A stretch of DNA of 64,000 nucleotides, taken from NCBI GenBank assembly GCA_023627715.1, contig JAMAHW010000029.1, positions 310,001-374,000 of the forward strand. The letters are read 5' to 3'. Below are positions 10,234 through 22,662 of the stretch, piece by piece; within the stretch, counting starts at the first letter, position 1; each line of letters starts with the position of its first letter. A program made the position numbers and the translations under genes. The stretch is from Periconia sp. R9002 (taxonomy: Eukaryota > Ascomycota > Dothideomycetes > Pleosporales > Periconiaceae). The notes under the pieces are model-generated. The model worked only from the letters and a program-made list of their open reading frames with translations, was not told the DNA's origin and ran no database searches.

Positions 10234-13200
10234 AAGTCAGGTCACTGGCTTCGCTTGAAATTCTTTCACGGCAATGCCGAACAGATATTGCCTCCGGGGA
10301 TACAGATCGAGGTCTATGGAGTGAGTATGTTTACATTTCCTGAAATTCTTTTAAACATCCTAGGATGAAAACCCTAGTATCGTCATCCTTAGTCGGAGAC
10401 AGGAATGGACTTTTCGCTGGGGAACACGATTGTGTTACAATCGGGGCCCCCCAGCCTCTTGTCTATAACAGTCAATGGCGAGTCAATTAATCTTCTCTCT
10501 GAATCTTGCACCCTCCAATGAGCTATCGAACACGTATTCAAAGGCATCAGAAATCTTGCTGACTGTCTTTAGCAGTTATCCTGTCGTCGCAACAAGCATA
10601 TTCGCCAACAAAGGCATTGACTTTGTCCGTGTCGACATTCAGGATCGATACTACCTAGCGAAACTTGAGCAGCAGCAGCTGTCCTTGTTAGATGCAAAGA
10701 TATGGTGAACATCACCAATTTTGACGTGTTGGTCGTCGTTATCCAAGAGGAGTTTATAATCTTCACCCACTTGGCCTTCGTTTACGGGATTGCCGACAAG
10801 GCAAGGAGACCGCAGCGGAGGATTGGGTGGGACACAAGGCAAGTAATAGGTGTACCATGCGAGACTTAACAATTCCTCAGAGAGCCTCGATTTCCTCTCA
10901 GTAAGTCTTTTATGAATCTTTGCGAGACAAGCTATTGCTACCGCCCTGAACGCGTATAATCTTGCCAGACAGCTTAATTTTTCCACTGTGATACACTGCC
11001 TTGCTTCTTTCGCAGGACGCCAGGGGACGTGGGGCGTACCGATCCATACGGCGCAAAACCTTGTCAGGACTTTTCCAAGGCTTTCCCATGTTTTGCGGAA
11101 GCGGTAGCACTCGCAACGAAGTTCATATATAAGAACAATCGTTCAGGACCTTTGGCATTGGGAACAGGCTGCTTTCATACGTGCCAGACCCTCGTTTCAG
11201 CCACACATATGGTTGTTGGCTTATGACAACTTTCTGCGCTCTTTTCAATTTGGTCGACCGATGTATATCCTTATCCATAGGTTTGGTAAATGAAGCCTTG
11301 TCTGATCAAATCTCACCCGAGTTTCGAGAACGTTTTTCACACTTCCATGATATTGAGCAGCCGTTGCACGTCTGGATCATGTCCTTCCGATTCTTGTGAA
11401 CCTTATGCTGTTTTCCGTTATCGAGCTCGATTCAACTCTTTCGGGATTACAGATAAAAGGTGTAAATCTCCGGGCAAATGAACGACCCTTGAACCAGCTA
11501 CATGTTTTTTTACAAGGAGCACCAGTGTTCAGATGTACTCGCGACTCATTGCCATACGAAGTCAAAATAGGCGATTTGCGCATAATCAGCCACATGTAAG
11601 CCTCCAGCGTGTCATACAGATGCCAAGCTCCTCTAGACTAAAACTCCCTAGTTCTGCTCCCATGATTTCCGAGTACTCTGAACATCTATATCGTTAAAAT
11701 ATGTGTCGTGGATATTCGATTCAAACCCAGACTCCCGAAGAAGTTTCTATCACGTTTCTCTTCATCTAAATGAACACTAACATCGCTTGCGACAACTATT
11801 GGTATCCTTCCTCGGGAGAGAAGCTCTTTGAGAGTTATTCAACTTCTAGGGAGGACGAGGCGCTTGGCCATCAAGGCCAAGAGGAAATTCGTGTTGGTTC
11901 AGGGTTCTGGAGATGTGCCGGACCAAAATATCACGATTGCCGAAGCATATAAAGACGAAAAAAGCTATCTGCATCGAACAGTTGTGCTCGGCATTCTGCT
12001 GGGTGGCCTGGTTCTCCTCCACACTCGCTTTCTGTTCTTGCGTACATCTTGCCTACTCAAGAGATTTGCCACGAGTGATGATTCAGTGTTTCTCCTTTTG
12101 TCTGCAAGGCATGGTTTGCCGTCGCCACTGTACGAGTTGCATCCAAGCATCATTTGCCAGAACCTCGTCTTTGCCTCGATAGTATCATTATACACATCGT
12201 AAGTGGCAGTGGTGTAGCTTGCACTCACTGCGACCGCAACTGATGATAAGAAAGATAACTTCGAAGTCGATATCTGAAGTGCCAGCAAAGCAAGGTTTCG
12301 ATCTGAATCGTCACCAGCTCTCAATATGGATACTTATTTGAATTATTTTCAAAATATAGAATAGAACACCTCGAGAATTTTGTGTAATATTCTGAGGCAG
12401 TTGCATCGTTAGTGTGAGTGATAAAAGGAGCTGCGTCAATCGGACCATTGCTTCCGAGTCGGTTCTAGGCTTGAGCATAGGTCAAGTAATGCGGCTACAT
12501 CTTGGCCCCCGCAAAGAGTTATCTGAACGATGTTCTGGCCGAGGATTTCGTGTTGACTGATCACATTTCTGCGATGCTTTGCTACTCCTACGAGGGCAGG
12601 GTTTAATCATACAATCATGATGTGGATGTGACGGTTGGTATCACGCCACATGACTTCACTGTATTCGCCATGCGTTTTGTTACTTGGGACGGCATACAAA
12701 ATTCTCTCCTCCAGTTGATGATAATCACCCTTGATGGGGCACCAGGGATTACCCTCACCTACAGAATATTGCATAAGTTGACACTCGTTATTGATTGTTG
12801 GCCTCTCTGGGCAGAGTACCGAGTTATGATAGGACACATGAGGTAGGTCTAAAAGATGACAGCTTTGGCAAGATCACTGCTCATACTAAGAAAAACCTCG
12901 TGATATATTGACATTTTTAGGGTATGTGTATGCAACTAATGATCCTGGTCTCAGTTCGAAGCTGTACATATGGATCAAGTCCGGCATGGCATGGCATATA
13001 TGTAGACATCGTATATGCAAGAATGGACCCTTGGCATAACTCGATTAGGCATTCACAGCTAAGACCCAACAACCTGGTCAGCGAGTCGACGCGTCTATCT
13101 GCGGCAGAGATTACCACGTCGAACTGCGTGGCGTATCAGTAAGCTTAACTCTTCCTGTTCAATGGGAAAATCGTGACGCTCCTGATTTGATATTTCTGGA

Positions 13201-14377
13201 GCTTATAACAGCTCATACCCTATCAATCAATGAACGGTGGCAAAGGGTGGCTTGTGTTAGCACGAACAACGTAGTACGCCTGTCGTGTGTGCAGCACTGA
13301 GGTATAGATTCCCGCCAACACTTCGAGCCATTGACCCAACTCGATTACTTCTACCCCCAGGTGTCGCTTGTTGGTCTAGCTTTCGATTCTAGCCTCAAGA
13401 CTAGCTCATGCTCTCTCCACACTTGCATGCAACTAACACCAGTTGACTGATTTTGATAATCATTCGAACTCGAACCCTCACCGGCAGTCATTGTCACGAA
13501 TGGTGTACCTCGGTCATGGCTCAATCCGATGTTAGTATGCTTGCCACTACACCTCTTTTTTGCATGAGGAGACCGAATTCCGTTACTCCGGTCAGAATGT
13601 CTCAATCCTGTTCGTATTGGGCATCCAGCTGCCAACCTTCAGCCAAGACCCGCCATCAGCCTCAGAGTAGCGCCTTGGCAGCCTATTCTAGGAATCCAGA
13701 CATGCTTGGCTACACATCACCGTATTTGCTTCTTCTCTACTCACTGCTCCAAGGGCTCGATATGGAATATTTCTGAGTTTTCTGTACTCGCTAACCAAAA
13801 AAAAAATGGAGCATCTGTGCGAAGATTTATGTTGCCACCGGCATTCTCACCTGTACGGAGTGTCCATCAAATGATTGAAGTTTGCAACAAGTACTACACT
13901 AATCAATGATATCTATATTGATCGCTAGTCGCCGACTATGAAGCTAGATCTGCGAATCCAATCGTCGGCAAGCGTGATCTTGTACTTACACACTAAGCCA
14001 ACAAGCCTTAAACTGATATGACTATCGAAGTCTTGTGCTAGTTTCCGCTCGGTAGCCAAGTCTCCGGTGCTTAGAATCTAGCGTCCGACCAGCCTAGAAA
14101 GAATACCAGACTGTTGGAAATACGAGATCCATCGTAGGCGATTCCGCATTGCCGAAGGATGCGTGCCCAAGCGAGTCCAGGCTGCCGCGTGGAAAAGTCC
14201 CCTCCAGACCGGGAGGGCAACATTTGAGCAGTACGAAGTCTTGGTGTAGGCGTGAATGATCCAGTATAAAGTCGCTTCGTGATCTGCCCGAAAGACTGGT
14301 TTACATACCGAAGCATCTTGTCTTGCCACCATCCATTGAGCAGGCACTTCTCTCATTGTACTCATTGTATCTTCACG
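10234..14377. other. gene-poor block, 4.1 kb
   Basis: Many short frames exist on both strands, none longer than about 130 codons and none with a recognisable domain. The best-looking minus-strand fragment, near 12607-12837, lacks an in-frame ATG. The right end holds the promoter of the multicopper oxidase. I see no transposase, reverse transcriptase or tRNA. The block could be decayed sequence or host non-coding RNA. Confidence 0.5.
14265..14270 (+). promoter_or_regulatory. TATA box of the multicopper oxidase gene
   Basis: TATAAA lies 113 bp upstream of the ATG, within an otherwise unremarkable leader. Confidence 0.5.
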
Positions 14378-16463
14378 ATGAGGACTTATCTTTCCCTTCT
14401 TGCTGGGTCTGTCTTTACGACCCAAGTCTTTGCCGGTGATAATGACTGGTTGAGTCCGGTCTATAACCAGATCTTCCAAAACAAATTACCCTTCCCACCA
14501 GAGAAATCCCCCAAATACACCTACACCAACCAAACCACTGGTGCTAAGATCGATTATTATGAGTTCGAGATCAAGGAATTTGAGTCTCAAATTTATCCAA
14601 ACCTAAAACCTGCCAAATTGGTTGGCTATGACGGCGTTTCCCCGGGCCCAACCATACGAGTTAAGAGAGGGCGTGAATCAGTTGTTCGTTTCGTGAACAA
14701 CGCAAAGTTGGCCACTTCTGTTCACCTTCATGGATCCTATAGTCGTGCTCCTTTCGACGGATGGGCAGAGGACTTGACTGAGCCGGGAAGTTATAAGGAC
14801 TACTGTAAGTGTGGTAATTGGCATATTTTTTAGCTTGTACGCTAACTTGTGAAGATTACCCCAATAATCAATCCGCAAGAACGTTGTGGTATGTTATGCC
14901 CCGAGTACAAATTCATTTCCACCAAGACATCATATTTATTGTCTACTGAGAGAATGATGGCGTACTGGAACCTTCTTGCTTGACCTTTACTGACTTTGTA
15001 CCCGCGCTTTGAAGGTATCACGATCACGCACTTTCCCAGACCGCTGTCAATGCTTATTTTGGACAAGCGGGGTTTTATATCCTCGAAGACGGTGCTGAGA
15101 ATGCGCTGGGTCTCCCTAAAGGAGATTATGATCTTCCTCTAGCATTGGCAAGCAAGCAGTACAACTCCGATGGCACACTTTTCAGTCCCGCTGCGGAACG
15201 AGTGTCGCTCTGGGGCGATGTTATACATGTCAGTTATTTCCAGTTTACTTGAGACGCCATGTGAAATCGGCGTATCGGGCCTTCGACAATCTCTTGAACC
15301 TCTTTATTGAACTTGACTGACTTTCCAATACGAAATAGGTAAATGGACAGCCTTGGCCTTATCATGCCGTCGAACCACGCAAATATCGTCTCAGATTTTT
15401 GGATACTTCCGTCAGCCGTGCTTTCAAGCTTACTTTTGAAACCGATGACAACAAGAAAATCCCATTCCACGTTATCGCATCTGATGCTGGTTTGTTGCCA
15501 AAGCCGGTTCAGAGCGACAACCTCGAAATCTCTATGGCCGAACGATGGGAGCTGGTTGTAGACTTCAGCGCCTACGCTGGAAGGAACATCACCGTCAAGA
15601 ATGCAAGAGACGTTCAGGTCGACGAGGATTACAATAGCACCAACAAGGTCATGCGATTCGTAGTTGGGAAGACAGTATCGAATACGGAGAACAACGGCAA
15701 TCTCCCAGCTACCCTTCGGACAGTGCCTTTACCGCCAAACAAATCTGGCGTCGATCGACAATTCAAGTTCGAGCGCAGTAATGACGAATGGCAGATCAAC
15801 GGTGTCACATTCGCGGACGTCAATAACCGAATTCTTGCTAAGCCTCCTCGCGGTGCTGTCGAAGTTTGGGAATTCTCAACGGGTGGCGGCTGGTCACACC
15901 CTATCCATGTCCACCTGGTCGATTTTCAAGTCATCTACCGAAAAGGTACCCGAGATGGAGTTCTTCCCTACGAAAAAGAGGCTCTTAAAGATGTCGTTCT
16001 TCTCGGAACAAGCGAGACCGTCAGAGTTATTGCTCGTTTTGCGCCATGGGACGGCGTCTACATGTTCCATTGCCACAACTTGATTCACGAGGACCACGAT
16101 ATGATGGCAGCTTTCAATGTGACCTCGCTCGGTGACTGGGGTTATCCAGAGACGACTCAGTTCATCGACCCTATGGATCAACGGTTTCGGTCCCGCCCTG
16201 CCAATCCCGCCGATTTTACACAGGATGCTATCTTGGCGCGGATCGACGAGTTGTATGTTTTGAATGCGTATAAAGACGCCAATAAGATTGAAGCAGCATT
16301 GGAAAGTTATTGGGCAAACGGTGGAAAAGCTTCCACTACTCTCGCAACATCTACGCGGACATCGTCCAGTTCTGGTCCTACGACCGCTCGTGCGAGCACT
16401 TCCTCTACGAGAGCTTCTTCTAGTTCAACCACTAGGGCTACTTCCACATCAACAAGAAGATAG
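14378..16463 (+). CDS. secreted multicopper oxidase, bilirubin oxidase-like
   Basis: Four exons (14378-14804, 14855-14888, 15015-15228, 15339-16463) give 599 residues. A signal peptide ends near residue 19. All four copper-ligand blocks are present: HLHG (116-119), WYHDHA (154-159), HPIHVH (412-417) and HCHNLIHEDHDMM (469-481). The last supplies the type 1 copper Cys-His ligands and an axial Met. The fourth block and overall length match the ascomycete bilirubin oxidase group better than classical laccases. The enzyme is expected to oxidise phenolic, tetrapyrrole or metal substrates outside the cell while reducing oxygen to water. An intron splits Trp154 of the second block. The C-terminal 40 residues are a Ser/Thr/Arg-rich tail, probably O-glycosylated. 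The true substrate is not known. Confidence 0.92.
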
Positions 16464-17216
16464 TCGTGAGTAGTTTCTCGTTGTACATATTGTTTACGTG
16501 AACCATGTGAAAAGTTGGATTTTGAGATTTTGAGCATTGTTTATAGAGTCATACATATTTTCCTGCAAGAATACATAATAGATAAGCAATAAGTTATGCC
16601 ATACTTTTTCACTTCGTGGAGCTCAACCTTGTATTTTTACCAGTGTGCCTATCCTTCATCCGTTCGCAAGATTTTTTGGACTATTGCAAGGGGTTCTACC
16701 TAGGCAATAATAAAGTGTCAAAACCAAGAGACGGAAAAATGCAGGCAGCCTTGAGAAGCGGACTTTCATTGTGGATGTAAATTAAACAGAAATTGTGGAA
16801 GATTTTTCTGCCTTTTGTTTGCATTTAAGGTTTATCATCAAGAATAGCGCTTGAACCATTGATTTTTTAGATCAGGGAAATTGGAGGCGAGCATTCACGG
16901 CGAATTTGAACGCCGTAAATTCCGAACTCAATGGGAACAAATTGTATTGTATTATTGATAATTGTTATTTTCGATCAACAGATATGGAATGAAGCCTAAG
17001 GTGAAGGTGGAAGGGAAAGTGTTTGCACATAAGTGATAGAACACAAACAACGGGTTTACTCAAGAAGCTACATTGGACTCTACACGGCTATTTATACCCG
17101 CAATTTCACGAAACACGTCTCCACATCATCACAACGCCAGTTCAACTTCAACTTTTGAGCTATCGACCGAAAAAAACAAAAAGTGTCATCTGATCTACAA
17201 CTCTACTTCAACACAC
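16464..17216. other. intergenic region
   Basis: AT-rich sequence with no coding signal. It holds the oxidase terminator region and the promoter of the next gene. Confidence 0.5.
17089..17096 (+). promoter_or_regulatory. probable TATA element of the coiled-coil gene
   Basis: TATTTATA stands about 120 bp before the ATG, followed by a CT- and CA-rich leader typical of fungal 5' UTRs. Confidence 0.4.
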
Positions 17217-17825
17217 ATGCCACCACAAGATCATAGCCGGTCAGGCTCCACCTCTTCCGGACGGTCCAGTTCACTCAAATCTCTCCTCACCAAAGTCACT
17301 CCTAGCCCTCGATCGAGCACTATATCAGCCTTCAGCGGCCACGTTTCCCCCAAATCAACCTCATCCTTGCACCGGAACACGCCTTCAACACCTCCACCAG
17401 GCCAGTCCAAATTCTTCCCTCTACGCGACATCAGTGGCGACGAGCAACGAGAAGCACCGGATCTCGGCGACAGCGGCTGGGGCAACAAAACCTGGAGCAA
17501 GGTGAAAGCAGAGCAAGAATGGATCAACGAGCAGAGAGAAGAATACGCGAAGAGCAAGAAGGCGATGGACGAGCTGCAGGCGGCGAGGGAAAAACGGGGA
17601 GAGGGCCGGTTCGTGAGCGGGGAGGAGAGATGGGAGCAAGAGCTGAAGAAGGTGAAGGCTGTGGAGGAGAGAAGGCGAAAGGAGGAGGAGAAGAAACGGA
17701 AGGAGGAAGTGCGGAAGGCGAGGTTGGAAGAACGGGAGAAGAGGCGTCAGCGGGAGCTTGAGAGGCAGTGGGCGCTTCATCCACCGACGCCTAGGCCGTG
17801 GCCAGGGGATAGTGATGAGGAATGA
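17217..17825 (+). CDS. unknown Ser-rich / coiled-coil protein
   Basis: A single exon of 202 residues starts at MPPQDHSRSG, the first ATG after a pyrimidine-rich leader. The frame is open upstream but has no ATG there. Residues 1-75 are Ser/Thr/Pro-rich and disordered. A short conserved-looking segment, DLGDSGWGNKTWSKVKAEQE, leads into an almost uninterrupted charged helix rich in Glu, Lys and Arg (about 100-185). The protein ends in a Pro-rich acidic tail. I do not recognise a family. The long K/E/R helix suggests a coiled coil or single alpha helix, so a structural or scaffolding role is possible but unproven. Confidence 0.7.
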   Translation: MPPQDHSRSGSTSSGRSSSLKSLLTKVTPSPRSSTISAFSGHVSPKSTSSLHRNTPSTPPPGQSKFFPLRDISGDEQREAPDLGDSGWGNKTWSKVKAEQEWINEQREEYAKSKKAMDELQAAREKRGEGRFVSGEERWEQELKKVKAVEERRRKEEEKKRKEEVRKARLEEREKRRQRELERQWALHPPTPRPWPGDSDEE

Positions 17826-18183
17826 GCTTTTGCAGATGGTCGAGCATCCGGTCATTCGAGATTGAACTATTGAGGAGGGTTGTTCATTTTGGATCTGCTG
17901 AGGATTTCCTACTGTTTCTGCTTGTGCACTAAGGGGTGTATTGGGGTGAATGGCATAGCAACATATGAATTATCATTTGCGGTTATATTTGCAAGGGAAA
18001 AAAATATATCAAACGAATTTTCTTTATCAACCTCTTATGCACGAAAATTGAACAAGGACGAACAAGTCATACCCATTAGACCATTCCGTTTCCAGAACCG
18101 GGTAAATGATCTGAAGTTCTTGTATGTACTTAGTCATGATTATTGAGAGTCTAAGGGAATGTTCGACTAACGCACGTATCCTA
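17826..18183. other. intergenic region left of the MITE-like element
   Basis: AT-rich 3' flank of the coiled-coil gene, with no gene seen. Confidence 0.5.
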
Positions 18184-18349
18184 CAGAGGGGTGACACGCC
18201 GGGAGGTTACATATCGGGAGAACTAATAAGTTCTACGAATCAGAAGCTCTACGACCTACATAGTATGTCTAGTATAGTTATCTAATTTGTGAATAACGTC
18301 TGGTACACTAGCTACCCGATGTGTGTCCTCCCGGCGTGTCACCCCTCTG
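18184..18349. mobile_element. MITE-like element with terminal inverted repeats
   Basis: A 23-bp sequence starting CAGAGGGGTGACACGCC at 18184-18206 is repeated exactly in reverse complement at 18327-18349. After two mismatched bases the match continues for about ten bases with one difference (ACATATCGGG against ACACATCGGG). The arms are therefore about 35 bp in a 166 bp element with an AT-rich, non-coding centre. This is the structure of a miniature inverted-repeat transposable element, a non-autonomous DNA transposon. No convincing target-site duplication is visible: CTA precedes the left arm and ACA follows the right, so the flanks may have decayed. It lies about 200 bp upstream of the DUF1294 start codon. 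Confidence 0.6.
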
Positions 18350-18552
18350 ACAAAGTTCATCATAATCCGAAGCAGTGCGTATCTTGGTTTTTGTATGCTT
18401 GTATGAAGGGTATACAGAACGCTAAGCCACATAAAGAAATGATCGACAAGTGCCTACTCAAAATCATCGTTCTCGTCGAGCCAAACCACACTCTCAAGCC
18501 AAGTGTGAACTATTAAACACACATCTTTTACCACCCCCACAATGTTGTGAAG
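18350..18552 (+). promoter_or_regulatory. leader and promoter-proximal region of the DUF1294 gene
   Basis: 203 bp between the MITE-like element and the ATG, ending in a CA-rich stretch typical of fungal leaders. The element must therefore sit in or next to this promoter. Confidence 0.4.
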
Positions 18553-18930
18553 ATGCCACGACGACCACCGCAGCGTTACAGACCGGTCACGAGCGGCACG
18601 CTCTTCGGTGTCCTGTCCCTAGTCATGCCTACAATGTCTTGCCTTCGCATCTACTCCAACACTAGATCTCTGGTCCCGTTCGGATATATCTGTGTTATGA
18701 GTGGGATCACTTTCCTCCTCTACGGTTACGACAAGATGCAAGCACGACACATGGAATGGAGAGTGAAGGAAGTTACGCTACACACGTTTGGATTGCTGGG
18801 GGGATGGCCTGGGGCTCTAGTGGGCATGCACTACTTCCAACACAAGACTAGAAAAGCGGCATTTCAAGTTCCGTTTTGGATGATTGTTTCGGCATGGCAG
18901 TTTGTGTGGTGGGCTATTTGGAAGGGTTGA
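18553..18930 (+). CDS. DUF1294 family small membrane protein
   Basis: A single exon of 125 residues. The C-terminal half carries the DUF1294 signature: YGYDKMQAR, then a KEVTLHTFGLLGGWPGALVG block and FQHKTRKAAFQVPFW. There are about four hydrophobic segments (around residues 15-30, 38-57, 78-90 and 105-122), so it is predicted to be an integral membrane protein. The family is widespread in bacteria and fungi and has no established function. The ATG chosen is the first in frame and follows a CA-rich leader. Confidence 0.88.
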   Translation: MPRRPPQRYRPVTSGTLFGVLSLVMPTMSCLRIYSNTRSLVPFGYICVMSGITFLLYGYDKMQARHMEWRVKEVTLHTFGLLGGWPGALVGMHYFQHKTRKAAFQVPFWMIVSAWQFVWWAIWKG

Positions 18931-19118
18931 TTTTGAGAAAGTTACCGAGGCGCTGTAATTTTGAGAATTTGGGGACGCTTCTTAGGACATTAATAGGTGG
19001 TTGATTGACTACCCGGATGGTTTGCTACCTCGGGCACCATATCGAAGACACTCTCTCGAACAATCTAGCGTTCTAGAAATACAAAAACAATGACGCTCAA
19101 AAACCATGATGCATTAGC

Positions 19119-19686
19119 CTACTCCTCTTGCGCCGTACCATGCGTGTCATCCGTCGTTTCGTTCTTCTTTTCATTTGTCTTTTCGTTCGTCTTGCGCGTA
19201 GTCGCATTCATTGCTGTCTTTGCCGCCGTAGAAACACGTTGTAGGGCGAATTTTGAAGACTTCTGCATAGCACCCCAGGCTTGGTTCACGGCTTGTCCTA
19301 CAGAGGCATTGGATTAGCGACCAGTGAGTGGACTCGTAATTCGGTCCGCAGTTTCACCCGTCGCTTCTCCTATGGGATTGTTCGTGAGCCCGCCAAGGGC
19401 ATTCCCCAAGCCTTTCTGCAGATTCTTGATGTCTTTCTGATCGGAGGTAGGGACTTTGGATATTTGGTCTGCATGGAGAGGAAACATTAGCAACTTGGTC
19501 TCTGTAAAAGGTGTGGTAGGGGTACGCACCCTTGGCCATGTAGGATAGCTTGTTCTCGCCCATGGTTCGGAGTGCCTGGCGCTCCAGCTTTCGCTTCATC
19601 TCAGGCGGGATGCCGAAGAGGTAGACAGCAAGGGCGACGATTCCAATGAAACCGACGAGACCGGTAAGGAAGTTGAGAGCAGCCAT
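19119..19686 (-). CDS. small single-pass membrane protein of unknown function
   Basis: Three exons (19686-19530, 19468-19358, 19297-19119) give 148 residues. The N-terminus has one transmembrane segment (about residues 5-25), followed by a basic, cytoplasm-like stretch (PPEMKRKLERQALRTMGENK). The middle contains a glycine-rich run, GLGNALGGLTNNPIGEATGQ, like a glycine zipper. The tail is hydrophilic and Thr/Lys/Glu-rich. The second intron is exactly 60 bp with a CTAAT branch site. Without it the frame would stop at 19314, and splicing restores a coherent amphipathic helix. I do not recognise the family. A membrane-anchored protein, perhaps of ER or mitochondrial outer membrane, is a guess. 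Confidence 0.7.
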
Positions 19687-20759
19687 GGTGATTTTTGGTA
19701 GAGTTGCTGTATTTGAGTTGGAAAAGGTCAAGCTTGTTGAGGATCAAATGGATATAGGAATGAGGTTGAATGCTATGGTGAAGTTGGGACGCAAATGGGC
19801 AAATAAATAACTGCTCGAGGCAGTGATGACGTATTGCCGTGGCAGTTGTGTAAGGGTCCACACAGCGTTACCCTGATTGATCCCTTGCCCCTGAAGCCTG
19901 AATAAGCTACGGGTTCCCTTTTAATTCTGGCTCCCACGCTGTCTGTTCCTGTGCATCAAGAAAAGTACTGTAACCGTTAGTCAGTAGCGACAGCACATGG
20001 GCAGGTAAAGCGTGCATTTAACATGGGGCCGGTTTACACCCAATCGCGTATACACATGTATCTGCGGGCGTAGCCTGGATGCGCTTCCTTCATCTTCTCT
20101 TATCGAAGAAACAACTGGCACGGTTTGATGATTGATACAGCACAGTGCTTGATTTTATAGCCAAAGGAGGTCGTCCCCTATTTTTCATGTAGGATTGGAA
20201 TACTGCAGCCGTCTGCTGGTTGTTGCACTCAGAAACTTGTCTTCTTGACGTGAGCCCGTGTGTGCCCAAGCCATTGCGATTTCAAGTTCACGAGCAGCGA
20301 TTCAACAGACACTGCTTTTGGATATATCTGAACATGCACGAAACATGTAAAGCAGTCACACCAGAGGAATAATCATAGTGCATACATGTGAAGGTGTTGA
20401 GGCGTAGGGGCCAATGGATGCCTCTGCCGCCGCTTAGACACAGCCACAGTGTACGGTGCAGAGGCAGGAGGCCCCGCCGCCCGTACAGTCTTCAGCTGCC
20501 CAGCATCAGCACAACAACACTTCTTTATACGTCCCGTCACCCTACCGACCCCTGGAAGCCATCGTATTACTTTCTTCTACTCTCCTCTCCGTTCCTCTCC
20601 GCGTCTTTTTGCTCCTGAACCCTTACTCCAATCTCACCCTATCTCCACTCTCTGCTCCACCCCACCTACCAACGCCAACCCCGCGACCATCTCACCGCGA
20701 CAGCCTCACGTCGACAAAGTAGAGAGCTCAGCAGCGCCGCTGCAAACAATACCGCAATC
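19687..20759. other. divergent intergenic region
   Basis: About 1.07 kb between two divergent start codons. The right 250 bp are strongly C- and T-rich (CTCCTCTCCGTTCCTCTCC-like), a common leader composition in highly expressed filamentous-fungal genes. No gene is seen. Confidence 0.5.
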
Positions 20760-22255
<1,496 letters not shown>

Positions 22256-22662
22256 AGTTTCGGTACATGGCCAAATTCGGATATATCACAGTACAGTTTT
22301 AGCGGTGCAAGGTCTTTTCGTGGGCAGTCCTGTATGGCAGTCAAGGTATAATGATTGAGTGGACAATGCAGATCTTTTTTCCTCGCGTGCTTTAGAAATA
22401 AATTCATGCAACTTTCAAAGTGCCGCTCCCAAACATTGAAGCATTCACATGGTGGTGTACAAGGGGGAAATTATGCTTATATAAGCGTCACACGCTAGTC
22501 TCAATAGGGCTGTAGTGGTCTTGAGATCGCGTCCTCCACTGGGAGTGTTGGAACAAGCAGCACAACTCTGCGCAGACGGCTGCATCCACCCTCAACGCGC
22601 TGCCGGCGAGGAGATTTAATAACGTCCATTCTAGCAACTTACGCGATCACAAATATTGCGAT
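22256..22662. other. intergenic region
   Basis: The kinase 3' flank and the promoter of the bromodomain gene. No other feature seen. Confidence 0.5.

Noticed and set aside
12607..12837. Minus-strand frame with protein-like composition
   Set aside because: It starts only at a GTG, and extending upstream reaches a stop without an ATG. No domain recognised.
13400..13520. Possible tRNA B-box (GGTTCGAGTTC on the minus strand)
   Set aside because: No matching A-box at the right distance and no acceptor-stem pairing could be found.
18289..18516. Plus-strand frame overlapping the right end of the MITE-like element
   Set aside because: It crosses the inverted repeat and the promoter of the DUF1294 gene and encodes nothing recognisable.
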